In this document: in pieces, positions 46,252 through 58,100 of the stretch | Layout of the letters: each line of letters starts with the position of its first letter | How positions within the stretch are numbered: position 1 is the stretch's first letter | DNA from: Arctopsyche grandis | Taxonomy: Eukaryota; Arthropoda; Insecta; Trichoptera; Hydropsychidae | Direction of reading: 5' to 3' | Length of the DNA: 64,000 bases | Assembly: GCF_051622035.1 (NCBI RefSeq) | Contig: NC_135366.1 | Location: 2,883,001-2,947,000, forward strand | Made by a program: the position numbers and the translations under genes | The notes under the pieces: model-generated | The model's database searches: none | What the model saw: only the letters and a program-made list of their open reading frames with translations | Told to the model about the DNA's origin: nothing

Positions 46252-49148
46252 AACGAACGCGATGTGTGTATGTATGTGACGGACGCGTGGATTGCGATTT
46301 AAAAAAAAGTATATGTATGTATGTTGTGCCTAGGGACATTTAAATACACGCGAACATATGGATGCGGCGTGCGATCGTGTCGAGGATACGTGGGGGGATG
46401 TGGAGCGTCTTGACATGTGCTCCTGATATTGAGTACAATGGGGTTTGGTGCAAACGATCGACAAGCGCCAGACAGACTGAACCACAGATTAACTGGATGG
46501 CCGCTTTAAACGCAATTCTCGACGTCACGAATGATAGATTGCACATCAGATGACGAGTAACCTTTCGATGTGCACAGATGCAATTATTAAAATTGAGTTT
46601 AATAAGGCAAAATTCGGAACTAAAGTATCAGAAGCACAGAACGTATACAGGGTAGGTGTATGTCGGGACTTCGGGTAGATTTCGCTTAGTGTAAGTGCGA
46701 GCAGTGCGCACGCATAAGGTACACGTGTCGTTAATCTGTGCTTCAGTCTGTCTGGCGCTTGTCGATCGTTTGCACCGCATCGATTACAATGATATATGTA
46801 TTCAAATAAATTTAAATAAAATAAAACCATTAACTATTAAAATAAAACTCAAATATATTTAATCAAATGTTTACTATTATATTAGCCATAATTAAGCAGT
46901 TTATATTACAAATACCGAGCGAAGCCGGGTATAACCACTAGTTATATTTCATATAACTTTATTTTAATTCGTGTATCAATTCCTTTCCGAAACCACCTGT
47001 TTAAACCAACGGGCATAACACTAGTTATATTTATATTCATGGATTCATGTTAGAGTTGTAAGTTGTTTTTAACTTCTGTATGACAGTAATCTAATTTTAT
47101 TTTTGATGCTCTTTATATTCTTAAAATGTATAGACTTAATTTGATATTATGATTTCAGACGAAAGTTTACCGACCGTTGCTTTGAATGTCGACGAGGGCC
47201 GTAATAATCTATGGGCGAAAACCAAAGCAGCTTTTAAATATGTTTACGAACATCATAGAGACGACGCAGACTGGTTTATGAAAGCCGACGATGATACGTC
47301 AGTGAAATTATATGAATTTGTATCATTGATTGAAATCTATATACAATATGTATGTATTTCTATGGAGTTTATACGCTTGCAGATATGTGGTAGTGGAAAA
47401 CTTGCGTTATATGCTATCGTCGAAGGACACGGAGGAGCCGATTTATTTCGGATGTCGGTTTAAGCCCTTCGTTAAACAAGGGTATATGAGCGGTGGAGCT
47501 GGATACATTTTAAGCAAAGCTGCGTTGCATAATTTCGTAGAGGTAGCTTTGAAGAATCCGAAATTGTGTCGACCAGACCACGATGGATCGGAAGATGTAG
47601 AAATAGGTCGGTATTGTTGTATGATAATTATTTATTTGGTGATTCAATGTTGATCAATGTATGTATGTTTTCCTTTCAGGAAAGTGTTTAGCAAACGTCG
47701 GCGTTAAAGCGGGAGACTCTCGTGATTCTCTCGGACGCGGGCGTTTCTTCCCGTTTGTGCCTGAACATCATTTGATACCAGGTCATGTCAATGATGACTT
47801 TTGGTACTGGAAATATATCTACTACAAGAGTGACGAAGTGAGAATAATTCTATTTGAATCTTCTCATATTATTCACGCTTATATTATGAATTACACTGTT
47901 CGACACGAAAAATGTTTCAGAGACGAGATATGACTTTTCTTATAGATCTATGCCCAGTGAACACGAATCTGGTAATAAAATGTGTTGATTGGCTCGAGAT
48001 TCGGAGATATATGTGTTTTTTAAATTGCGCGATTTTTCTATATCTTGGTGTTGTTCGGTCGATTTCTCAAAATCTGTTAATTTCTGTTCAAAATGAATAT
48101 TGTAATCTACAGTCGGGTATTTTATCTTTCATTTGTAGTACTTTTCAGCTTTCAAATCCCTCTAAGTAGTCGTCCAAATTCGTTTATTTTATCGAGGTAA
48201 AAAAGTTATCAATAGAATTTTTGTTATTAATCCACAAGAATAGTCGAAATATGATTTTTCTAAGTGGAATATTATTTAATTCTCATATAAAGATAATTTA
48301 ATATATTATCCCTATTAATTCAATTCAGATTCGTGTAAATACGAGTAAATACTAGTACGAGCTTTTTGCTCGCAATTTTAGCGATTTAAAGTTCAGCACA
48401 CTTCCAGTTAACCCTTTTAAACGAAAACAAAAAATAGTGTGGTCAGAACACTATCCTAATAAACATGTTTCAATAGAAAATACTCAATATAATATAGTAT
48501 TAACAGTGAGAAAAAATCCCAAGTGAAAATACATAATTTTGACTTTTGATTTGAACTGGACGACTACTTAAAGAGATTTAAAAGCTGAAAAGTACTACAA
48601 ATGAAAGATAAAATCCCCGACTGTAGATTCCAATATTCATTTTGAACAGAAAATTAACAGATTTTGAGAAATCGACCGAACAACACCAAGATATAGAAAA
48701 ATCGCGCGATTTAAAAAACACATATATCTCCGAATCTCGAGCCAATCAACACTTTTTATTACCAGATTCGTGTTCACTGGGCATAGATCTATAAGAAAAG
48801 TCATAGCCCGTCTCTGAAACATTTTAAAAGTCGTCATTTGTCGAACAGTGTTATTATCGAAAAATATTTATGTAAATGATTAAACTTTGTTTTTAGGGAT
48901 TGGATTGTTGTTCTGATAATGCAGTTTCGTTCCACTACGTCTCCCCGAATCAAATGTACGTGATGGACTATTTAATATACCATCTGAAACCGTACGGAAT
49001 CAATTATCAGGTTGAGATGCCGACCTTGTTCGGCGAGAGCAACGGAGACTCGACTAAGTCATCGTCGACGATCTCGGTAGACGTTAAGAAAAAGCCTGAT
49101 ACGCCCGTACAGACTACGGCACCTTCCAAAACCGTCGTCGCAAGTTAA
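40458..49148 (+). CDS. C1GalT: Glycoprotein-N-acetylgalactosamine 3-beta-galactosyltransferase (core 1 / T-synthase)
   Basis: Seven coding exons: 40458-40479, 41938-42061, 42800-43068, 47159-47297, 47383-47606, 47680-47837 and 48897-49148; 395 aa. The exon with the ATG begins at 40421 after a good acceptor. The enzyme adds galactose in beta-1,3 linkage to GalNAc-Ser/Thr in the Golgi, making core 1 O-glycan. It is a type II membrane protein: short tail, membrane segment about 17-37, stem, then the GT31 domain with [32 protein letters not shown] (DDD at about 182-184, metal/UDP binding), [40 protein letters not shown] and [10 protein letters not shown], and [12 protein letters not shown] near the end. 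The start was chosen because only the ATG at 40458 joins in phase (GCCACAG to CAACG). Insect genomes often have paralogues; which one this is cannot be told. Confidence 0.92.
40978..41844 (+). mobile_element. pogo/Tigger element with terminal repeats
   Basis: TA-flanked; ends CAGTATACTCTCGATTATCC and its complement at 41825-41844. 867 bp in the first coding intron of C1GalT. Contains a transposase relic. Confidence 0.85.
41170..41660 (+). pseudogene. Tigger/pogo transposase relic
   Basis: [19 protein letters not shown] is the well-known DQG(V)I region of the Tigger DDE domain. A stop follows at about 41292 and further frames are broken. N-terminal DNA-binding regions are missing. Confidence 0.7.
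42190..42470. repeat. Fragment of the GAGCAACAAAA-ended repeat
   Basis: AGTTTGGCCCGTTGAATTCG, GTTCTCGTTTTTGAGAC and TTTGGTTTTTGCGGTCTTTA match 37980-38090 and the 18660-18830 region. In C1GalT intron 2; the rest of that intron shows nothing. Confidence 0.45.
43294..43698 (+). mobile_element. Short non-autonomous Helitron
   Basis: Begins TCTATATATAATATATATAA then TCAATGTTTGTCTGTC, the usual insect Helitron 5' form. Ends with a GGCA...TGCC stem, AGGTTCAG and CTAG. The host bases are A before and T after, as expected of insertion between A and T. 405 bp, in C1GalT intron 3, 225 bp past the donor. Confidence 0.75.
44105..44815 (-). mobile_element. RTE-type LINE 3' remnant
   Basis: Minus-strand pieces in shifting frames: [46 protein letters not shown] and [20 protein letters not shown], then (ATG)n. 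This is the conserved C-terminal region of RTE ORF2. Multiple frameshifts; inactive. A MITE splits it at 44218-44453. Confidence 0.75.
44218..44453. mobile_element. MITE with 18-bp terminal repeats, 8-bp duplication
   Basis: Perfect ends CATTGATGTATAATACAC and GTGTATTATACATCAATG; flanks CACTCCAC at 44210-44217 and 44454-44461. Removing 244 bp rejoins the RTE reading frame region (GRWVDEM...RWMRVAQNR). Eight bases suggest a hAT-type element. Confidence 0.85.
44816..45963. other. C1GalT intron 3 sequence without recognisable features
   Basis: Moderately GC-rich stretch at 44950-45240, then AT-rich DNA. ORFs here have no motif I recognise. Confidence 0.35.
45968..46049. mobile_element. 82-bp TTAA-flanked mini-element
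   Basis: TTAA at 45964-45967 and 46050-46053; ends CCGCTTAGCTGCCCA and TGGGCGTCTAAGCGG, inner GCGCCTTAAGGCGC palindrome. Confidence 0.75.
46159..46249. repeat. (AT)n microsatellite
   Basis: About 90 bp of pure AT/TA dinucleotide. Confidence 0.95.
46441..46782. mobile_element. Family a MITE, copy 2
   Basis: Starts GGGTTTGGTGCAAACGATCG and ends GTTTGCACCGCATCG; flanks AGTACAATG and ATTACAATG (8 of 9). In C1GalT intron 3. Confidence 0.82.
46900..47024 (+). mobile_element. Two adjacent Helitron-type 3' ends
   Basis: ATACCGAGCGAAGCCGGGTA...CTAG at 46908-46941, then ACCAACGGGCATAACACTAG at 47005-47024. The second, weaker end suggests one Helitron end lying inside another. Starts were not found. 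Confidence 0.45.
47893..48850. mobile_element. CACTA-like foldback element
   Basis: Ends CACTGTTCGACA / TGTCGAACAGTG with TTA on both sides (47890-47892, 48851-48853). Arms of about 280 bp are over 90% complementary. Three-base duplication and CACTG ends fit EnSpm/CACTA. It fills C1GalT intron 6. The single half also occurs at 55051. Confidence 0.75.
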
Positions 49149-50320
49149 AAGTACATAAATATGTATATATACGATGCTGAGCATTTATTGTGATTAAAAG
49201 ATCAAAAGAAAAAAACTCGGTGACAGATACTGTTTAATTGTCTCTTTTTTTTCAAAGTGTTGGTTTGAGAAAATTGTGTGTTAGTTCCTGAGATAACATT
49301 GTATATGTATATTTTAAACTCATTGATTTTACTTATGGTGTGCGGATCGAAATTTATCATTGAGTCCTTATATAATATGTTAAATGATAATTTTCGATTT
49401 GGAGCGTATTTTGTTTTGTGTGTATGATTTATCGAAAATTTTGTACAGTAAAGATTCTTGCTTCTTATAAATCTTCAATATTGACTTTTCTCAGTCGAAT
49501 TTGTAAAAAAATAGTTCATCTATGTATGTACAATAAGTAGGGTGCTTCACAATTAAATAGTACATATTCTACTCTGCACATGTCCGATTTTATTAGAAAG
49601 GCTGTCGAATTAGAAAGGCTAATGATAAGTAGGCGCTGTGCTGTCCTGCTTATTTTGGCTAATGATTTATTCATAGAATCCAATATGCATACGTTACCAA
49701 GTAAGAGGGGCATTATTTAAATTTGTATTAAGGAATTACTCGTATTTTGAGTTTGTTTTATACCAAATATTTATATAGTGAATCTTATCCTTTTGGCTGA
49801 AGTTTGTCAGTTTTTAAACGGTGATATAATTGTTTTGCTATTCATTCTACGTATCGTAATATGTAGAAGGGAAAAAAGTCGATTGCAACGTATGCGCAAA
49901 TTCTAGTTACCACAATATTTATGTAATTTTTTTGTGTTTTAATATATATTTTTAAACATACCAAAGCTTTTATAACTAGGACGTAAGGTTTTTTTTGTGA
50001 TACATTGCCATTTTAAAATTCTGTAGTTAGTAATTTTTTACAGCTATTTTCATTGACGCAATTTATGTAATGAGAAACTATATCGTTGAAATTGTTTGCA
50101 CGTTGACACGAAAAGATTATAATTATGATAATGTGTAATTAATATGTGATGAAAATTTGAAATTTCTCAGAATGTATATTATTTTAATTTATTCAAAATT
50201 CAAAGTTCGACTATAATATAATATGTATTATTTTTAAGTGAATTATAAATTTGCAAATGTGCCATTATTTATGCTTCATTATTTTTTTTCTAAGATTTGT
50301 ATTAAATAAAATTTTTACAA
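49149..50320 (+). other. Probable C1GalT 3' UTR
   Basis: AT-rich sequence after the stop. A candidate poly(A) signal AATAAA is at 50305-50310, followed by a T-rich stretch at 50337-50348. No transposon ends inside. The true end is unknown. Confidence 0.45.
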
Positions 50321-50358
50321 TAGATTCGTTTATTTTCTTTTTTTTTTCAAATAAATAG

Positions 50359-50434
50359 GATTGCATAAGTGTCCGGCTACCGTTAAAAAACGCCTACCGC
50401 CATCTATGAAAATCGGGCACGAACTTATGCAATC
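50359..50434. mobile_element. 76-bp mini-MITE
   Basis: GATTGCATAAGTGTCCGG and ...GGGCACGAACTTATGCAATC form imperfect 19-20 bp terminal repeats. No duplication longer than TA is clear. Confidence 0.55.
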
Positions 50435-50582
50435 GTTCAAAACATATGTACTTTATTGATTTTAATTTGCATACAATGAAAAGCTTATCTATTTTGAAAT
50501 CTCCGCCAATGGTTTGACAACTTTGAGCCTAAGTGTTTTAAATTCGACCATAAGCACATATTGATGATTTATTTATTTTTAT

Positions 50583-50785
50583 TAGTGAAAGGATCATTTC
50601 ACAAAAAGCGAGCTCGCCCAAGTCACTAAAATCTCGATCACGGAACATCTGGCACTCGAGATCTCGTTAGTACAATATTTCACGTGACAGCTTTCGATTA
50701 TGGGAGTTTTTGGGTGCCAGATGTTCCACGATTGAGATTTTAGTGACTTGCGTGAAATCTCTTTTTGCGGAATAATCACCGGACC
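50583..50785. mobile_element. Family d MITE, copy with 8-bp duplication
   Basis: Flanks ATTTTTAT at 50575-50582 and 50786-50793. Right end ...AATAATCACCGGACC. Inner halves are mirror images: AAATCTCGATCACGGAACAT and TGTTCCACGATTGAGATTTT. Confidence 0.8.
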
Positions 50786-51353
50786 ATTTTTATTATATTT
50801 TGACATTGAAAAAATTAGAATGATGCTTAAAATACATTAAAACTGAGTTTCAGCTATAAAAAACTGCAAACATAGAATAAAGGATTTTATTTTTATAATA
50901 AACTAACGTTGTGCCCATTGATTTGAATTGAATTGATTCACGAATTAAAATAAAGTTATATGTTATTTATAAATATAATGTAAGGTAATTTATAGGCGCG
51001 TGCGCGAATTAATGCGCCGTCACCCATTCAAAATGATGAATGAATGTGTGTATGGGTCATCCGTCGCTCGGCCTGACGTTGCACATGCCTGTCGTCGTTC
51101 GGTTTGACGTCACATGGCGCTCCACACCCCCCCCCCCCTATTTCCCCGCGTCTCCTCGACCACTTGAATCTGATTGGCTGTGTCTCTACGGTCCGACACA
51201 TACCCACGTACCCACATCGCGTCCGTTTTTACTAACCTCTTCTTAGTTCAGAATCGATTTTGTCGTCTGACGAAGTTTGAGTTCTTATCCGATCCTTTTC
51301 AAACTTTGTCATTTTGCTCGGTTTGGTCATCAATATAATTATGTATATTATTA

Positions 51354-51615
51354 GGTAAACGGACTACTAGTCATATGTGAACCAGTCACAGGACAACCGG
51401 TCGCTCTAGATCGGTCACACATGATCACCCGTCACACCCTAAAATTGGTCACGAGAAAACTGGTCACACCCTAAAATTAGTCACGAAAAAACTGGTCACA
51501 CCCAAAAATTCGACCAATTTTTAATTTTTGGGTGTGACCAATTTTCGGGTGTGACCGATCTAGAGCGACCGGTTGTCCTGTGACCGGTTCACATTTGACT
51601 AGTAATCACCGAACC
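51354..51615. mobile_element. Family d MITE with GGTCACACCC repeats
   Basis: Flanks TATTATTA at 51346-51353 and 51616-51623. Ends GGTAAACGGACTACTAGTCA and TGACTAGTAATCACCGAACC. The inside is a near palindrome with GGTCACACCCTAAAATT in tandem. Confidence 0.85.
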
Positions 51616-51651
51616 TATTATTATTATGCTGCCACACTATTATCAACACAA

Positions 51652-51855
51652 GGTAATTGGACTATTCGTCACATTGGGATGGTCACAAAGACAATTTTTG
51701 CCATGAAAATCGCGAATACACAATATTTGGCACTCAAGTTCTCGTTACTATGATAGTTATCGTTAGTATGATGGACTTTTCCGCTGCCAGATGTTCCGTT
51801 ATAGAGATTTTAGTGACTTTGTGACGAGTAATTTGTGACCAGTAATCACCGAACC
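51652..51855. mobile_element. Family d MITE, 8-bp duplication
   Basis: Flanks CAACACAA at 51644-51651 and 51856-51863. Ends GGTAATTGGACTATTCGTCA and TGTGACCAGTAATCACCGAACC-type sequence. Only 36 bp from the previous family d element and 250 bp before the calpain start. Confidence 0.85.
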
Positions 51856-52105
51856 CAACACAAATGGCAACACTTTCATTAATGTCATCGAAACGTCAAA
51901 CATGAGTCACATTGTGCCTGATACGAAGAGTGCTTCTATTTACATTTATTCACACATTACAATCAACGTTTCCAAATGATATCAAAATAATCAATAAACA
52001 CTCTTCCCTTGCGATTCACGTGACAAACGTATTTTTATAAATTTCTACCACTTTTGACGTTTGGCCAAAATTTTTTACACAACTTTACACGTAAATCTGG
52101 CAACA

Positions 52106-55100
52106 ATGAGTGAACTTCAAGAGGGCATTCGCTTCGCCAAAATGGCTACAGACTACGACTCGAACGGCAACATACAACGAGCAATAGAATTCTATAACTT
52201 TGCTGCCAATTTATTAGAGAACGCCGCATTGAACATGTCGTTAGATAGTACAATCTCATGCAACGCCAAAGTCGAAGAGTATCGTGCGCGAGCATTACAA
52301 TTAGCAAAGCAAGGTATTCGCTAACATACACAATTTATATTTATGTTGAATTATCTTATAATCTATATCGTAATCAATAGGAATGGAATCGCAAGATCCA
52401 GAGGAGAGGAAATTACGCCGTTGCTATTTCTTATTCGAACAAGCTTTAGATGCAGACAACGCCCAGTTGAAAGACATTGCCGTTGATCTATATGCTCAAG
52501 CTGTCGAATTGGGAATATCAGTAGTATGTGAACAACAGTAAAATTTTAAATACACATATGCAATAGATGTACCACGGTGTATCTTACATGTGATATTGTA
52601 GAAATGTTCCGGTCAAACGAAGCAAAAGTTAACCAGTGTTCTCAAAGAAGCTTTAGAACGAGCTGAAAACCTCAAAGGCATATCAAAACCTGAAAAGCCG
52701 CCCCAAACCACACAGGATCCGGAGGACGAAGATGAATTGAGCGATTTGAAAAACTTGTCTTTGAATTCAGAACCGGGAAAATCGTCCACCACTCCGACAG
52801 TATCTGTTAAATCAACTCCGAGTTAGTTCAGTACATTATAATCATAGAATAATGTTTCGTATATGTATAATTTTTGTGTAATTCTAGGAAGTAACCTTCA
52901 CCGTGGAAACAGCGCACACTTAAAAGTGGCTCCGGGTCAAGATATGTACACGAAAGAGGAGAAATACGTATTGAGTCAAACATCTCAAATCAACAACAAC
53001 CAATTCGTGCCATTTATGAGTATAGACCTATCGGAAAAATACCGCTACGCTTTACCTTTCAGCGACAAAGACGGACTGTTGGTTCTTTCGAGGAAACAGA
53101 AGAGCGATTTCGATAGATGGGCTAGGCCGGAAGAAATCAGCAGTGATCCTAAATTGATCATAGGCCCCCACGTTGACTGTTTCAGCATCAAACAAACAGT
53201 ATATTGATATAACAATTATCTAGATCTACTATATCAATGTTTTGAAACTTGCATTGATACCCTCTCGTTGATAGGTTGTTTCGGATTGTTCGTTCGTTGC
53301 ATCGCTAGCTGTTGCCGCTCTGTATGAAAAAAGGTTTCAAAAGAGACTCGTCACTTCAATCATCTATCCAAAAAAGACGAGCGGTGAGCCGGTGATCAAT
53401 CCGTTTGGAAAGTACATGATAAAACTTCACTTGAACGGCGTACCTAGAAAGGTTTAATAACATTTTGTATTGCTATAAGTTTGGCTTTGTATTGTACGAA
53501 AAAGATGTGTAAATACACATCAACAAAATTAATTACCGGAGTGGAGACCAATTAGGGCGAAATCACACAGAGAGGCACGTGGCACGTGTTTTTTTTAGAT
53601 ACTTTTAAACGGGTTTGGTGCAAACGATCGACAAGCGCCAGACAGACTGAACCACAGATTAACTGGATGGCTGCTTTAAACGCAATTGTCGACTTCACGA
53701 ATGATAGATTGCACATCAGATGACGAGTAACCTTTCGACGTGCACAGATGCAATTATTAAAATTGAGTTGGATCTTTGTGGCGAGTTTAATAAGGCAAAA
53801 TCGGAACTAAAGTATCAGAAGCACAGAACGTATACAGGGTCGGTGTATGTCGGGACTTCGGGTAGATTTCGCTTAGTTTAGTGCGAGCAGTGCGCACGCA
53901 TAAGGTACACGTGTCGTTAATCTGTGCTTCAGTCTGTCTGGCGCTTGTCGATCGTTTGCACTGCATCGCTTTTAAACATGCGATCGAAATGTATCACATA
54001 TTCATGGCACACAGTTCCAAAAATCACCCCCTGGAGTGTTTTCAGTGTTATTTTGTCGTTGTATTGATATAAGCTTGACAGTGATTGATAACGGCTAGTC
54101 CCATATTTGAAGAAATGTAGGAGAAACTTGTCGAAATAATAAGATCGTACGAATTAACAAATAACTGGGAACGCACTTGACTTGACTCGAAGCCAAGACC
54201 GCGTGCTGTACCTGAATCCGAATATGACAATGATTTTTGTTGGTTTGCCCTTTTTTTATGAAATATTGTTATTTAAAAGAATGCAAAACTTTTACAGGTA
54301 TTTGACTTTAAAGCTTAGACTGCACTGCAGCGACGGACAATTATTGTTTGTATGAAATTGTATGACATGCCATGCGCGTTAAAGTTGCCTTTTGTACCAA
54401 CTCTGATGTGCTGCGCTGCGTCACTGCAGCGCAGTGTCGCCTAGTGCGGTCAAACCTTAACTTAAAATCTAATATTTGCTATGCCAAAAGTGGTTCCGCG
54501 ATAAAACGCTCACAGACTTAACGCTCAACGACACAACTCGCATGACATGACGCTTATGCGACAAAACACTCACAAATATAACGCTCACGCGACATAACAC
54601 TCATAGCCATTATATTCACAGATAAAACGCTTACGCGACATAACACCCACACGACCAAACGCTCACGATCACGCAATCGTACGTACAAAAACGTTATTTT
54701 TTACAACAAAATTCAATAAAAAGTGTCATGACGAATTTACACGTTATCCTATCACAGATTAATAAATAAAAATATATAGATAAACCAGTTTAATCTCAAT
54801 TTATTCAGAGAGTACCAATTTAATTATAGGAATTTTTCATGTCTTCGTATTTATAAGGATTTTTGTACAGTTGCAATTATTTTTTTAATTGGTGTTAATT
54901 ATAAATGTTTTTATATGTAAAATAATCAATGGGATATAACTATAACATTTAATATTGTAATTTATAATCATTTAAAAAAATTGAGATTGAAACCCTTGTA
55001 TGTAATGTAGTGAAATATAGAACTAGCCCAATAGAGAAAACATCTGATTACACTGTTCGACACGAAAAATGGTTCAGAGACGAGATATGACTTTTCTTAT

Positions 55101-58100
55101 AGATATATGCCCAGTAAACACGAATCTGGTAATAAAAAATGTTGATTGGCTCGAGATTCGGAGATATATGTGTTTTTTAAATCGCGCGATTTTTCTATAT
55201 CTTGGTGTTGTTCGGTCGATGTCTCAAAATCTGTCAATTTTCTGTTCACAATAAATATTATAATCTATAGTCGGGTATTTTATCTTTCATTTGTAGTACT
55301 TTTTAGCTTTCAAATCTCTCGTAAGTAGTCGTCCAGTTCAAATCAAAAGTCAAAAGTACGTATTTTCACTTGGGATTTTTTTACCACTGTTAATACTATT
55401 TTATATTGAGTATTTTCTATTTAAACATGTTTATTGGGATAGTGCTCTGACCACACTATTTTTTGTTTTCGTTTAAAAGGGTTAATTGGAAGCGTGCTGA
55501 ATTTTAAAACGGTAAAATTGCGAGCTAAAAAATCGTATTAGTTAAGCACGGCTTTGCTTTGTGTACACTCGACAAAATTTTTAACTGCTCATATCTCATA
55601 AACGAGAAGAAACAAACAAAAATCATTGTTAAATTCGAAGTCAGTGGGTCAATGTTAGAAAAGATTGATTGGTCTCTGATGGATTGGTAAGTAAAAACGT
55701 GATTTTTGTACAATTAAGCAAAACTACATTAAACTGAATATGATTTTATAAAGGTTATTTCACTTATTTCGGAATTTACATTAAATTGTTGAATTTCAGG
55801 TGATTATTGATGACTTACTGCCTGTCGGCAGATATAATCAACTACTGTGTTCATATTCGAGCAATAAAAATGAATTTTGGATATCGTTATTAGAAAAAGC
55901 CTATATGAAAGTAATGGGAGGTTATGATTTCCCAGGATCGAATAGCGTAAGCTGAACAATTAATTCAAATTATATTATACTTACAAAGTAAAACACGGCA
56001 TTGATGCTTATTTCAATTTCAGAATATTGACTTACACGCCTTAACGGGTTGGATCCCCGAAAGATGTGCCATAAGGAGGGATACACCCGACTTTAACTCC
56101 AACGCCTTATTCGACTTAATCATGAACAATTTAAACAAAGGCTGTCTCCTAGCTACCGTCGCTACTGGAGAACTCTCCGATGCTGAGAACGAGAGAACGG
56201 GACTCGTCCCAACACACGCATATGCCGTCCTAGACGTAAAGATCGTCGATGTAAGTCTCTACGAATGTATATTCTTAATTGCATATGGTGTTTAAGCTGC
56301 AACGTACCTTTTCAGAATACGAAATTATTCCAACTGAAAAATCCCTGGTCGCATTTGAGATGGAAAGGCAACTATTCCGAACTGGATCACGTCCATTGGA
56401 CTCCGACACTGAAGAGCCATCTCAACTACGATCCGAAAACGGCAGCTCTTTACGATAACGGAGTGTTTTGGATCGACTACGAGAGCATATTGCACTTCTT
56501 CGACGTGTTCTACATCAATTGGAATCCAGAAATATTTGCACACACTTATTGCATTCATCAGTGGGTGTTTTAATAACGATTATGCAATAAATAGTGGTGG
56601 AATGTAATAATTCAATCGTTTTAATTTAATATCAGGCTGTGGAATGCAGACTCGGGTCCGATCAAAGACGCCTACAACGTCGGAGACAATCCACAGTTCA
56701 GTCTCAACGTGCAGGGTCAAGGCGATGTTTGGATCTTACTAACGAGGCACATTACTCAAATCGAAGACTTCCGAGAGAATAATGAATACATTACGGTTTT
56801 GGTGTATAAGAATGAAGGACGCCGAATTTACTATCCTCGTATGTATATTTAGTTTCGTTTTGACCACGTCTCTATTATTTCAGTGTGTGTATAATTGGTT
56901 GTTTAATTTATTGCCAGACGATCCGCCACCTTACATTGATGGAGTGAGAATCAACAGTCCTCACTATTTGTGCAAGATAAATGTCGGAGCGAAGAGTGCC
57001 TCCAGATATACATTGGTCGTTTCGCAATATGAAAAGATGAGGACAATATTTTACACGCTGAGAGCGTATGGAACGTGTCCATTCACTTTGAAGAAGCTAC
57101 ATAACTTTCCAGTTTGTGAACAGGTAACGTATAGGCCCATTTGTCGAGTTGTCAGATTGGTTGTCGCAATAAACTGACTGAACTATACGAACCATAATCT
57201 CAAATGTCACATCTATTGTGAGAATTAATTATGTTTCTGTTTTTATAGGTGACGGGAGAATGGAAGGACAAATTGGCTGGCGGCTGTGCAAACTATCCCA
57301 CAAACAATCAAAATCCGAAATATTTAGTCACACTCGGTGATTGTCCCTCGGCTAATCACATGGTGTTGGATTTGAGAGGTCCCAAAGACTACCAGATCAA
57401 TATTGATGTCGCCGTCCAGAGCTTGGACGATCCAGACGTCACAGCTCCTTTCATCACACGCTCTTCCGGACCCTATAGGTAATTATAACTAATTGATATG
57501 GTGTCACGATAAATCGCTCATGGACCTAGAACTCAACGACATAACGCGCACGACATATCGCTCACGCGATATTACGTTCACATATGTTTCAAAGTCAGTT
57601 GACAACACCTGTCTCGATATTTGATTCGATTGCAAAGCATTTGTTCTAGCATTACAATTTTTCATATACATAAATATATATGTATTGGAAAAACTTTCCG
57701 AACATTTTATTATATTCTATTTACATACATATATCAAAAACCTTACAATCGTTTTATAATAGTACTTTTGATAAAATAATAAAACGAAGTCTTGGATGAT
57801 GAATTGAACATATACATATAGGATCCGGATGTGAAGGATTCCAAGTGAAACGCAGATTAAGTCAGAACTATGTATTTATTAACACATGTTATCTTCGGGC
57901 TCGTTCTCCAACAAGTGACCATAACAACACGCATCCGGTCTTTCCCATGCATACCACACACACTTTATCCCAGCTTGACCAACCATACCTACGGCTCGTT
58001 TAAAAATCATTCCTACATACATATTAACTACAAAAACATAATATTATATATAGGTATATTAGCTACAGAAGGCGCGTGCACAGTACTCACACAAATGCAT

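Noticed and set aside
46133-46339. ORF coding for a Tyr-Ile repeat protein
   Set aside because: It is the translation of an (AT)n microsatellite.
54492-54670. CRISPR-like array of short repeats
   Set aside because: Units are directly adjacent with no spacers and belong to the terminal repeat of a eukaryotic transposon.
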